A stretch of DNA of 64,000 nucleotides from Candidatus Uabimicrobium amorphum (GTDB lineage Bacteria > Planctomycetota > Uabimicrobiia > Uabimicrobiales > Uabimicrobiaceae). The first letter of the stretch is position 1. Every line of letters begins with the position of its first letter. The stretch covers positions 2,418,001 through 2,482,000 of the forward strand of contig NZ_AP019860.1 of NCBI RefSeq assembly GCF_009002475.1, given 5' to 3'. A program made the translations under genes and the position numbers. The notes under the pieces are model-generated. The model did no database searches. It saw nothing but the letters and a program-made list of their open reading frames with translations, and was not told where the DNA came from. This document shows positions 26,814-34,903 of this stretch, piece after piece.

Positions 26814-27785
26814 ATGGATACCTTACGATATACATTACGTAAGCTATTGTATAGTGTCCCCCTAATATTGGGGGTCACCTTACTTAGTTTTACTTTGATG
26901 GTCTATTTTGGACCAGACATGGCCTACGAAAAGCTAGGAAAAAACGCTACCGAAGAAGATATAGAACGCGAGCGTGAAAAACTAGGCTATAACAAACCAT
27001 TTGTGGTACGCTATGGCAATTTCCTTACCTCTGTTCTAACATTCGACTTTGGGGAATCGTTTTCCACAAATCAAAGAGTTATGGATATGTTTGCCGAAAC
27101 GATACCGGTATCAATAATGGTCGCGCTGCCCGGATTTATACTGGGTAATCTCATAAGTATCATATTTGGCCTGTGGGCAGCATACCACCGCGGACAACGT
27201 TTAGATAAAACGATTATGGCCGGGGCGGTGGTGGGAATGAGTATTAGCTTTCTCATTGTGGTAATTGTTTTCCAGTTACTTCTCTGCTCCGACTACGGCC
27301 TCAATATGTTTCCCACGACTGGTTGGGAAGTGGGGATGAATCTCGAAGAGTTTAATATACTTGACTACTTCGAATACGTTACTGTTCCCGCAATATGTAC
27401 TATTTTTGTAAGTGTTGGTTACAACACACGCTTTTACCGTGCTGTATTTGTGGAAGAGCTAACTCGCGATCATGTAAGAACAGCCAAAGCTTTTGGATGT
27501 GGTCCAGTGCGTTTGCTATTTAAACATGTCTTGAAAAATAGCCTCATTCCCATACTCACACGTATTATCTTGTCTCTACCTTTTGTCATCATTGGTGGTA
27601 GTATTATTATTGAATCGTACTTTGGAATACCAGGTGTTGGTTCAGTTGTGTACGATGCCATTGTCAATGGAGACCAGCCAATCACAAAAGCCGCTGTTGT
27701 TTGTACAGCAATCTTATACGTGTTTTTTTTAACATTAACCGATATTCTATATCAAGTTGTTGACCCACGGATTTCATTAAAATGA
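26814..27785 (+). CDS. Oligopeptide ABC transporter permease (DppB/OppB)
   Basis: 323 residues, six predicted membrane helices. It starts MDTLRYTLRKLLYSVPLILG, the typical DppB/OppB opening, and has LGYNKPFVVRYGNFL, DFGESF and the cytoplasmic EAA loop TAKAFGCGPVRLLFKHVLKN that docks to the ATPases. The end (ADITDILYQVVDPRI-like [15 protein letters not shown]) is also characteristic. It lies 17 bases after the binding-protein gene and overlaps the next gene by 4 bases (ATGA), indicating coupled translation. Confidence 0.95.
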   Translation: MDTLRYTLRKLLYSVPLILGVTLLSFTLMVYFGPDMAYEKLGKNATEEDIEREREKLGYNKPFVVRYGNFLTSVLTFDFGESFSTNQRVMDMFAETIPVSIMVALPGFILGNLISIIFGLWAAYHRGQRLDKTIMAGAVVGMSISFLIVVIVFQLLLCSDYGLNMFPTTGWEVGMNLEEFNILDYFEYVTVPAICTIFVSVGYNTRFYRAVFVEELTRDHVRTAKAFGCGPVRLLFKHVLKNSLIPILTRIILSLPFVIIGGSIIIESYFGIPGVGSVVYDAIVNGDQPITKAAVVCTAILYVFFLTLTDILYQVVDPRISLK

Positions 27786-28708
27786 CAAACGAACAAAACA
27801 AACAAGAAACCATAAAAAAAGAAACTCTTTGGACCAAAGCCGTTCGCAAATTTTTTCGCGATAAAATGGGGGTAATCTCTTTTAGTATCGTATGTCTGTA
27901 TGCACTCATTGCTTTAGGTGTGGCTTGTGGTTTTTGGGCAACCGAATGGAGTGAACTAAACCCCGATATGAAAAATACAGGGCCTTCCGCGGACTTCTGG
28001 CTTGGCACAAATATATTGGGCCAAGATATCTATCAAAGAGCTATCTTCAGTACAAAAACAGCTTTTGAGGTAGGCCTTGTCGTCGCTTTAGTTGCAACGA
28101 TGCTTGGAGCGATTGTTGGTTGTTTATCTGGTTACTTCAGTGGTACATGGATCGACGAATTTTTCTTGTGGATTATAGGTTGTATTGACTGTATCCCCTT
28201 TTACCTATTCGTCGCCGCCGTCGGTTTTGCCGTCAATACACTTGCGCAAAATTTAAATGCTTCCTTTGGAATAGAAGGTTTTGAATACTTTGCGATGCAC
28301 ATTGCGATGATTGCCACCTTCTGGACGGCGACAGCGCGTTTAGTGCGCGGAGAAGTGATCAAAATCAAACATCTTGAATTTGTCGAAGCAGCACATGCAA
28401 TCGGTGTTCCAGGACCTAAGATTATCTTCAAACATATTCTACCTAACACTTTCCATATTCTATTAGTTCAAGCAACGATTGCTTTTGTTAGTGCGATTAA
28501 GTCAGAAGTAATTTTGAGTTACCTTGGTTTGGGTGTAAAAAACACCGTGAGTTGGGGAAAAATGATTGCCGAAGCAACTCAGGAAGTTCCTGCGGGTATT
28601 TACAGTAACTTTTTCGCTGCCTCCGCATTTTTATTTGTTCTTGTAATGGCATTCAATATTTTTGCTGATGCACTGCAAGATGCTTTAGATCCGAAAAAAG
28701 TTTCATAG
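27782..28708 (+). CDS. Oligopeptide ABC transporter permease (DppC/OppC)
   Basis: 308 residues. A cytoplasmic N-terminus ([20 protein letters not shown]) leads to six membrane helices. [20 protein letters not shown] is the conserved OppC 'GTD.LGRD..SR...G.R' segment. The EAA loop is [20 protein letters not shown] and it ends [10 protein letters not shown], the standard OppC terminus. It pairs with the preceding permease to form the channel. The 4-base overlap at its start and 15-base gap to the ATPase support one operon. Confidence 0.95.
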   Translation: MTNEQNKQETIKKETLWTKAVRKFFRDKMGVISFSIVCLYALIALGVACGFWATEWSELNPDMKNTGPSADFWLGTNILGQDIYQRAIFSTKTAFEVGLVVALVATMLGAIVGCLSGYFSGTWIDEFFLWIIGCIDCIPFYLFVAAVGFAVNTLAQNLNASFGIEGFEYFAMHIAMIATFWTATARLVRGEVIKIKHLEFVEAAHAIGVPGPKIIFKHILPNTFHILLVQATIAFVSAIKSEVILSYLGLGVKNTVSWGKMIAEATQEVPAGIYSNFFAASAFLFVLVMAFNIFADALQDALDPKKVS

Positions 28709-28723
28709 AAAAGTAGAAAGAAA

Positions 28724-29704
28724 ATGACGACTCCACTTCTTAGTGTCAAAGACTTAGTGATCGAATTCAATACAGAGCACGGCTTGATAAGAGCCGTGGA
28801 TCGTATTAGTTTTGATATTTTCGAAGGAGAAACCGTTGGGTTAGTAGGAGAATCCGGTTGTGGAAAGTCCATTACCTCTCTTTCTATCTTAGGTTTAATT
28901 CCTTCACCTCCTGGACGTATAGGTGCAGAATCGAGTATCAAATACCAGGGCAAAGAACTCGTCGGTTTGCCAGAAGAACAACTACGCTTAATGCGTGGCC
29001 ATGATATTTCGATGATTTTCCAAGAGCCAATGACAGCGCTCAATCCGGTTTTTACCGTGGGAAATCAAATGATGGAAGTCATTATGCGCCACAAAAAAGT
29101 GAACAAAAAAGAAGCGTTAAAAATGGCGGTAAAAATGTTAGAAGATGTGGGAATTCCCGCTCCCGAAAAGCGCGTACACAATTACCCACACCAGTTGTCC
29201 GGTGGTATGAGACAAAGAGTCATGATTGCCATGGCGCTGTCGTGTAACCCCCACTTGCTTCTCGCCGATGAACCAACAACTGCGCTTGATGTAACGATTC
29301 AAGCCCAGGTGATGGATCTCATGGGAGACATGCAAAAGAAACAAAACATGGCGGTGATTCTCGTCACCCACGACCTAGGCGTTGTCGCCGAGTTTTGCCA
29401 ACGGGTGATTGTCATGTATTGTGGACACATTGCCGAAGTAGGTACTGTAGACCAGATATTCAATCGTCCACAACATCCTTACACCAAAGGTTTACTGGCT
29501 TCTGTTCCTCGCGTGTTGGAGGAAAAAGTTGAATTTTTACCAACGATCTCTGGTACAGTTCCTGACCTGGGAAATTTACCCAAAGGATGCCGTTTTGCGG
29601 ACCGTTGTGAACGAGCCACAGAAGAGTGCAATGCAAAACCACCACAACTAACGATAGACGAAAAAACACAGGCCGGCGTTGCTTGTTACCACCCTTATAA
29701 GTAG
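28724..29704 (+). CDS. Oligopeptide ABC transporter ATPase (DppD/OppD)
   Basis: 326 residues. Walker [10 protein letters not shown]-loop [13 protein letters not shown], signature LSGGMRQRV, Walker [13 protein letters not shown] and H-loop VTHDLGVV are all intact. The C-terminal oligopeptide-transporter extension has its Cys cluster ([15 protein letters not shown]...C), which in this family can bind an Fe-S cluster. It forms a heterodimer with the following ATPase to power peptide import. Confidence 0.96.
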   Translation: MTTPLLSVKDLVIEFNTEHGLIRAVDRISFDIFEGETVGLVGESGCGKSITSLSILGLIPSPPGRIGAESSIKYQGKELVGLPEEQLRLMRGHDISMIFQEPMTALNPVFTVGNQMMEVIMRHKKVNKKEALKMAVKMLEDVGIPAPEKRVHNYPHQLSGGMRQRVMIAMALSCNPHLLLADEPTTALDVTIQAQVMDLMGDMQKKQNMAVILVTHDLGVVAEFCQRVIVMYCGHIAEVGTVDQIFNRPQHPYTKGLLASVPRVLEEKVEFLPTISGTVPDLGNLPKGCRFADRCERATEECNAKPPQLTIDEKTQAGVACYHPYK

Positions 29705-29713
29705 AGGATCGCC

Positions 29714-30754
29714 ATGGATAATTTACTCGAAGTTAAAAATTTAAAAAAATACTTCCCAATAAAAGGCGGCTTTTTTCGTACCGTAGTTGGCAATGTAAAA
29801 GCTGTTGATGATGTGAGTTTTGTTCTTAAAAAAGGCAAGACTTTAGGAGTTGTAGGGGAATCAGGATGCGGAAAGTCGACTTTGGGAAGAGCGATTTTAC
29901 GCTTACACGAACCTACAAGCGGTGAGGTAGTATTCGAAGGCAAGGATATAACAGGATTATCTCACGAAGAAATGGTGGCAAAACGTCGTGAAATGCAAAT
30001 TATTTTTCAAGATCCATTTGCCTCATTAAACCCGCGTTTGACTGTCTTCCAAATCATCGTGGAACCACTAGAAATCCACGAAATAGGTACTGCCGAAGAA
30101 CGTTATGAAAAAGTTTGCAGTCTCATGGACTTAGTGGGGCTTCGACGCCAATACATGCATCGTTACCCTCACGAATTTTCTGGAGGACAACGTCAACGTA
30201 TTGGTATCGCGCGAGCATTGACCATGAATCCGAAATTTATCGTTGCAGATGAACCTGTTTCGGCGCTTGATGTATCTGTTCAATCGCAAGTACTCAATCT
30301 GATCCGCAAACTACAGCAAGAATTCGGCATCTCGTTTATGTTCATCGCCCACGACCTCGCAGTTGTTCAACATATCTGTGATGATGTTGCGGTGATGTAT
30401 TTAGGGAGAATGGTAGAAAAAGCAAAAGCAGAAGATTTGTACAAATCTCCAAAGCACCCGTACACTCAGGCTCTGTTGTCTGCAATTCCACAACCAGATC
30501 CCAATAGACATATAGACCGTATTGTATTAGAAGGGGATGTTCCGTCTCCTATTAATCCACCAAGTGGATGTCCTTTCCATAATCGTTGTATTCATGTAAA
30601 GGAAATATGTAAAGCTGTCGTTCCCCCAGTTATTAATACTGGTACTGCGGAAAATGAACACATTGTACGTTGCCATTTATTTTCGGAAGAAGAACAGGCA
30701 AAATCAAAAGGTGAGACCGCAAAACCCACAGCAGAAAGTGAAACTACATCTTAA
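29714..30754 (+). CDS. Oligopeptide ABC transporter ATPase (DppF/OppF)
   Basis: 346 residues. Walker [26 protein letters not shown], signature [15 protein letters not shown], Walker [13 protein letters not shown] and H-loop IAHDLAVV are present, with the C-terminal [15 protein letters not shown]...C extension. Last gene of the importer operon, 9 bases after its partner, followed by a clear hairpin terminator. A Lys/Thr-rich tail ([17 protein letters not shown]) is longer than in enterobacterial DppF. Confidence 0.96.
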   Translation: MDNLLEVKNLKKYFPIKGGFFRTVVGNVKAVDDVSFVLKKGKTLGVVGESGCGKSTLGRAILRLHEPTSGEVVFEGKDITGLSHEEMVAKRREMQIIFQDPFASLNPRLTVFQIIVEPLEIHEIGTAEERYEKVCSLMDLVGLRRQYMHRYPHEFSGGQRQRIGIARALTMNPKFIVADEPVSALDVSVQSQVLNLIRKLQQEFGISFMFIAHDLAVVQHICDDVAVMYLGRMVEKAKAEDLYKSPKHPYTQALLSAIPQPDPNRHIDRIVLEGDVPSPINPPSGCPFHNRCIHVKEICKAVVPPVINTGTAENEHIVRCHLFSEEEQAKSKGETAKPTAESETTS

Positions 30755-30757
30755 TAA

Positions 30758-30780
30758 TTAGGGCAGGTAAACTGCCCTAA
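30758..30780 (+). terminator. Rho-independent terminator after the importer operon
   Basis: TTAGGGCAG (30758-30766) pairs perfectly with CTGCCCTAA (30772-30780) around GTAAA, followed by TTTCT. It lies 4 bases after the last stop codon of the operon. The T-run is short, so read-through to the lipoprotein gene at 30797 is possible. Confidence 0.75.
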
Positions 30781-30796
30781 TTTCTAGAAAGATATC

Positions 30797-31882
30797 ATGC
30801 GCGACATTGCCATATTTATGTGTTTTTGTGTTTTGATAAGTTGCCTGCGCGAAACTCCAACAAACAAATATCAAATTTTGGCAAATACCTCTCTAACATT
30901 AACTCACAAAGGCCAAACACAATTAGCCGTTGAATACAAACAGATTTACATTTCTTTAGAAGAAAGCTTTGTGCAAACCCTACACAAAAAATATTTCTTC
31001 TCTACAAAAAAAGAAGAACTACAAGAATTGTATTCACACATAAAAAAAGCGCGGATAAGTAACGAAAATAAGGCCAAAAAAGAAACGACGCTAGTTATAC
31101 AAAGCGGTAATAAAGTCGATAAGAGAAATAACTCTTTATGGAACCTTGGTCCCATTGTATCTATTATCGAAGGTTTTGTTGATCGCAAGATTGCTCTACC
31201 TTTTCGCCTGCCGTTAAATGCTCCGCAGGATTTTGTGATCGAAATAGAACAGCGCGACGATTTGTTTTCGGAGTATGGAAGGTATGCGCGTTTGCTACTT
31301 GGGCAAGGGCACATGTCTGTTATTGATAAAACTCACAAACAGTTGCATAGCTTTGATATAACCAAAGAAGATTTACAATATTTTTGCGACGTCTTACGCG
31401 ATAAGAAATTTATGTGGCTGCAAGATAGCGAAGAGTATGTAAGCGGAAAAACGGTAATCACCTGGGGAAAAAACCGTCTAGAAAAAAATGTGGTCATCGC
31501 CACACTATATTCAGACATAGAAAAGACAAAAAATTTGCGCGCATTTCCCCGCATAGAAAAAATTGCCGACAATTTGCAAGTAGAAGTTCTATATGAAACC
31601 ACAAACCCAACAACGCGGAAAGAATTGTTTGTTTCTCAGACCACTGGTTATTTGTATGTACTTGACGCCTTGGGAAATCGTGTACAGTATAACATAGAAG
31701 TAACACCGCGTGCGATCCAACGTCTGCTTCTCGCTATATCCAAAAACCAACAGCCCGGTAACACAGCCAATATTATTGTTGACTGGGAAGGTAGCCACAT
31801 TGAAACGCAGATAGATGCCTCGTCATTTGCAAATATTGAAAAGACAATATATAAATTGCTACCTAAATCTGATCTCAAATGA
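30797..31882 (+). CDS. Lipoprotein of unknown function
   Basis: 361 residues. MRDIAIFMCFCVLISC is a short lipoprotein signal (lipobox LISC, Cys16). The body is a mixture of strands and helices without recognisable enzyme motifs. Charged Lys/Glu helices occur at ~60-90 (KKEELQELYSHIKKARISNE) and a strand-rich C-terminal half contains LFVSQTTGYLYVLDALGNRV. No family recognised. It starts 42 bases after the importer operon across a terminator, and its last 8 bases overlap a small convergent gene. It could be an accessory of the importer, but only position suggests this. Confidence 0.7.
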   Translation: MRDIAIFMCFCVLISCLRETPTNKYQILANTSLTLTHKGQTQLAVEYKQIYISLEESFVQTLHKKYFFSTKKEELQELYSHIKKARISNENKAKKETTLVIQSGNKVDKRNNSLWNLGPIVSIIEGFVDRKIALPFRLPLNAPQDFVIEIEQRDDLFSEYGRYARLLLGQGHMSVIDKTHKQLHSFDITKEDLQYFCDVLRDKKFMWLQDSEEYVSGKTVITWGKNRLEKNVVIATLYSDIEKTKNLRAFPRIEKIADNLQVEVLYETTNPTTRKELFVSQTTGYLYVLDALGNRVQYNIEVTPRAIQRLLLAISKNQQPGNTANIIVDWEGSHIETQIDASSFANIEKTIYKLLPKSDLK

Positions 31883-32075
31883 TGCGTAGTATTTTTTTAT
31901 CTTTTTTAAAGCGCAAATACAAAAACTTTTCGATATAATCTTTTTCTAGATTCTTTTCTTCCATTTCTTCCAACAACTTTTCGATTTCTTTAATCTGTTC
32001 TTTAAAAAAAGCGGCTAACTGTTCTTTTTGTTTTTCTTCAATAGTATTGTGCTTGTTGGTAAAGATCTCGATCAT
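31875..32075 (-). CDS. Small charged coiled-coil protein
   Basis: ATG 32075 is preceded by GTAGGAATTGTACC and gives 66 residues (MIEIFTNKHNTIEEKQKEQL...). An upstream ATG at 32111 has no ribosome site. Nearly the whole protein is one Glu/Lys-rich helix (FFKEQIKEIEKLLEEMEEKN) ending in a basic tail (RFKKDKK). No family. Convergent and overlapping by 8 bases with the lipoprotein gene. Composition and ribosome site favour a real gene, but evidence is limited. Confidence 0.5.
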   Translation of the reverse strand: MIEIFTNKHNTIEEKQKEQLAAFFKEQIKEIEKLLEEMEEKNLEKDYIEKFLYLRFKKDKKILRII

Positions 32076-32481
32076 GGTACAATTCCTACTTGTAGTAAAC
32101 ATTATTTCCAATAAAAATTAAGTAACGTGTAAGATTGTTCTGGAACTAGAAAACTCCCTCAGGGTGTCATCCCTTACTTGATAAGGGATCCAGGCGTTTA
32201 CAAGTCAACTTTACATTGCTGGATTCCTGCGTTCGCAGGAATGACACCTTGTGGAAAGTTCCGTCCCAATAAAACTGAAGCCAGCTTCAGCAGACGGTTC
32301 TCTGGAACTACCCAAGTTTCAGGGTTAAAAATCTAATTTTATGCTAGGTCCCGCTGCTAAGATTTATATTTAGCAGAAACAATGGTCTAGCAAGTTCACC
32401 TTTGAGTTTTAGTTTACACACAAAATATTTGTTAAAGTTTAAGATAAAATTAGAAATTTATTAAAATATAAGGAGATCTTT
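32076..32481. other. Intergenic region holding one ~86-bp repeat
   Basis: About 400 bases between the small coiled-coil gene and the EF-hand gene. It contains the repeat at 32163-32248, a CCAGCTTCAGCAG-type stretch, and an AT-rich 3' part (32400-32470) that must carry the EF-hand promoter. AAGGAG at 32470-32475 is the ribosome site of that gene. I see no further ORF. Confidence 0.5.
32163..32248. repeat. ~86-bp dispersed repeat with GGTGTCAT/ATGACACC ends
   Basis: The unit starts GGTGTCATCCCTTACTTGAT and ends CAGGAATGACACC. It holds two stem-loops (ATCCCTT-ACTTGAT-AAGGGAT and GGATTCCTGC/GCAGGAAT) and has inverted ends, so the whole is a quasi-palindrome. The copy at 57664-57748 matches base for base over most of its length, including AGGGATCCAGGCG. 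Partial copies are at 12432 and inside the MITE-like elements. Confidence 0.75.
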
Positions 32482-33333
32482 ATGCGAAAATTAATAATGG
32501 GAATCATGATGTTGTGTATCGTAAATGCGCAAAACTCGACCACAGAGCAAAATACATCGACCTCAATAGAACAGCGTTGTCAAGGACTAAGCTCGCTTTT
32601 CTTAGAAGTACAAAACAAATCTCCACGTATATACTACAAAAAAATGACCGAGCAATTGACATCTTGTATCACCACAACAACACAGCCATCCCAATCACAA
32701 ATAAAGAGTTTTGCCAAAGCGTTGTGTCGAACAATTGTGACCATAGACTACTCAAAGTGGAAGTCTTACGACTTAGCAGAAAGTGTCATCGACGTGATGG
32801 AGTGTAGACAAGAACCACACGACATCGATGACCGGATCTACGACATCAAGCGTCTACTGGAGGCATCGAAAGCCGACGCAAAAAAAATACAAAAAACGTT
32901 ACGCTCTTTAACAGAAATAAGAAATTCGGCTTGGGGGCGTAATATTGTTGCTGATTTTGACGAAGACTATGATGGTAAGTTGAGTAAGAAAGAAAAAAAA
33001 GCTTTAATAGAAACCTTATACGAGCGCAAACGGGAATCCGCAGCGGTTATTGCGATGGTAGATAAGAATGGAAATGGAAAACTCAACAGTTCTGAATTAC
33101 GGCAGTTATACAAAGAAACGCGTACAGCATTTAATCAACAACGTAAGTCGTTAGTCAGACGCTACGACAGTGACAATAACGGCAAGTTGAATAAAAGTGA
33201 AATAAAAAAGTTGAATTCGTTCATTGAGGAACAAAAAAAGAAAAAACAACAAAAACCTCCACGAGAAAAACCGCAAAAAGATGGGGAAAAAAATCCACCT
33301 CCGCCGAAAAAGAAATTTAAAAAGAAAAAATAG
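32482..33333 (+). CDS. Exported EF-hand calcium-binding protein
   Basis: 283 residues. Signal peptide MRKLIMGIMMLCIVNAQ (cleavage near NAQ). After a Thr/Ser-rich stretch and a helical domain, three EF-hand loops follow: DFDEDYDGKLSKKE, MVDKNGNGKLNSSE and RYDSDNNGKLNKSE, each with the DxDxDG...E ligand pattern. The C-terminus is a Lys/Pro tail (KKQQKPPREKPQKDGEKN). Three loops with a basic tail suggest a calcium-responsive exported protein that may bind acidic surfaces. A strong ribosome site (AAGGAGATCTTT) precedes the ATG. It is immediately followed by the exported carboxypeptidase on the same strand. Confidence 0.85.
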   Translation: MRKLIMGIMMLCIVNAQNSTTEQNTSTSIEQRCQGLSSLFLEVQNKSPRIYYKKMTEQLTSCITTTTQPSQSQIKSFAKALCRTIVTIDYSKWKSYDLAESVIDVMECRQEPHDIDDRIYDIKRLLEASKADAKKIQKTLRSLTEIRNSAWGRNIVADFDEDYDGKLSKKEKKALIETLYERKRESAAVIAMVDKNGNGKLNSSELRQLYKETRTAFNQQRKSLVRRYDSDNNGKLNKSEIKKLNSFIEEQKKKKQQKPPREKPQKDGEKNPPPPKKKFKKKK

Positions 33334-33420
33334 ACGTTATAATCTACACGTGTAAAACACATTTAAAATTAGGCGTACAATCTACAACCTTACACCAAAA
33401 AATTATATTGGGAGAATTAT

Positions 33421-34902
33421 ATGCGCATGCTAGTATTGCTGTGTTTTGTGTGTACGCTATATGCACAAAACAAATCTATCGAACCACAATCCGCTATTAC
33501 CACAGAACACAAGGTGACGATAAACGGCAAAGAAATTCCCTACACCGCTACCGCCGGAACCCAACCGGTATGGGATAAAGATGGAAAAGCCGTCGCTTCA
33601 CTTTTTTACACATACTACCAAAGAACCGATATCAGTGACCGTACAAATAGACCACTACTCATCTCCTTCAATGGTGGGCCTGGTTCTGCTTCGGTATGGA
33701 TGCATATTGCCTATACAGGGCCACGTATTCTAAAAATCGATGATGAAGGTTTCCCTGTACAACCATACGGCATTAAAGAAAACCCACATTCGGTGCTAGA
33801 CGTTACTGACATTGTGTATGTCAACCCTGTAAATACTGGTTATTCGCGATTTATCAATTCTCCCGATAGCAAAATAGATAAAAAAAAGTTTTTTGGTATC
33901 AACGCAGATATCAGCTACCTAGCCAAGTGGATTAATACCTTTGTTACGCGAAACAACCGATGGCGTTCGCCTAAATACATTATAGGTGAAAGCTATGGCG
34001 CCACTAGAGTCTCCGGTCTAGCTCTTGCACTACAAAACTCGCACTGGATGTACCTAAATGGCGTTGTTTTAGTCTCGCCTGCCGACTACAAAGTTCTGCG
34101 CCAAAACAACCCAGTATCTATTGCTCTCAACCTACCGTATTATACCGCCACCGCTTGGTATCATGGGAAATTAGATAAAAAGTTACAGAGCCAAGACTTG
34201 CTAGACATTTTACCCGAAGCAGAAAATTTTGCCTTACAAGAATTGCTACCTGCTTTGGCACAAGGCGGCTTTATCGATAAAGAGCACAGAAAATCAATCG
34301 CAACGAAAATGGCGTACTATTCAGGCCTATCTGTGAAAAAAATAATACAACACAACCTCAGAGTACCCACTTCTTTTTTTTGGAAAGACCTACTCAGAGA
34401 GCAAAGTTTTACAGTGGGAAGATTAGATTCGAGATATCTAGGTGTTGACAAACAAGACGCGGGAACCAGACCGGATTACAACGCAGAGTTGACATCATGG
34501 TTACATTCATTTACTCCCGCAATCAACTATTATTTGCGTGAACATTTAAATTATAAAACAGACCTTGCTTACAACATGTTTGGATCTGTTCACCCCTGGG
34601 ATCGTTCGAACGACAATACCAGAGATAACTTACGTCAAGCTATGGCACAAAACCCCAATTTACAAGTAATGATCCAGTCAGGTTATTATGATGGTGCCAC
34701 AACCTACTTCAACGCCAAATACACTATGTGGCAAATAGACCCAAGTGGTAAACTAAAAAATCGTTTTCGTTTTGAAGGTTATCGCAGTGGACACATGATG
34801 TACTTGCGCAAAGAAGATCTCAAATCTTCCAACAATCATTTACGAGAATTTATTGTAAAATCCATCCCTAAGGCAAAACAATCAGCAAAGTATAAAAAAT
34901 AA
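33421..34902 (+). CDS. Exported S10-family serine carboxypeptidase
   Basis: 493 residues with a signal peptide (MRMLVLLCFVCTLYAQ). Motifs of the S10 alpha/beta hydrolase peptidases are complete: oxyanion segment FNGGPGSAS, nucleophile GESYG (Ser191), acid in SGYYDGATTY (Asp424) and His in YRSGHMMY (His458). These enzymes remove C-terminal residues from peptides at acid pH and are typical of lysosomes and vacuoles. Bacterial S10 members occur. As an exported enzyme it would digest external or engulfed protein, which fits the peptide importer upstream. It ends 1 base before the hybrid kinase gene. Confidence 0.93.
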   Translation: MRMLVLLCFVCTLYAQNKSIEPQSAITTEHKVTINGKEIPYTATAGTQPVWDKDGKAVASLFYTYYQRTDISDRTNRPLLISFNGGPGSASVWMHIAYTGPRILKIDDEGFPVQPYGIKENPHSVLDVTDIVYVNPVNTGYSRFINSPDSKIDKKKFFGINADISYLAKWINTFVTRNNRWRSPKYIIGESYGATRVSGLALALQNSHWMYLNGVVLVSPADYKVLRQNNPVSIALNLPYYTATAWYHGKLDKKLQSQDLLDILPEAENFALQELLPALAQGGFIDKEHRKSIATKMAYYSGLSVKKIIQHNLRVPTSFFWKDLLREQSFTVGRLDSRYLGVDKQDAGTRPDYNAELTSWLHSFTPAINYYLREHLNYKTDLAYNMFGSVHPWDRSNDNTRDNLRQAMAQNPNLQVMIQSGYYDGATTYFNAKYTMWQIDPSGKLKNRFRFEGYRSGHMMYLRKEDLKSSNNHLREFIVKSIPKAKQSAKYKK

Positions 34903-34903
34903 A

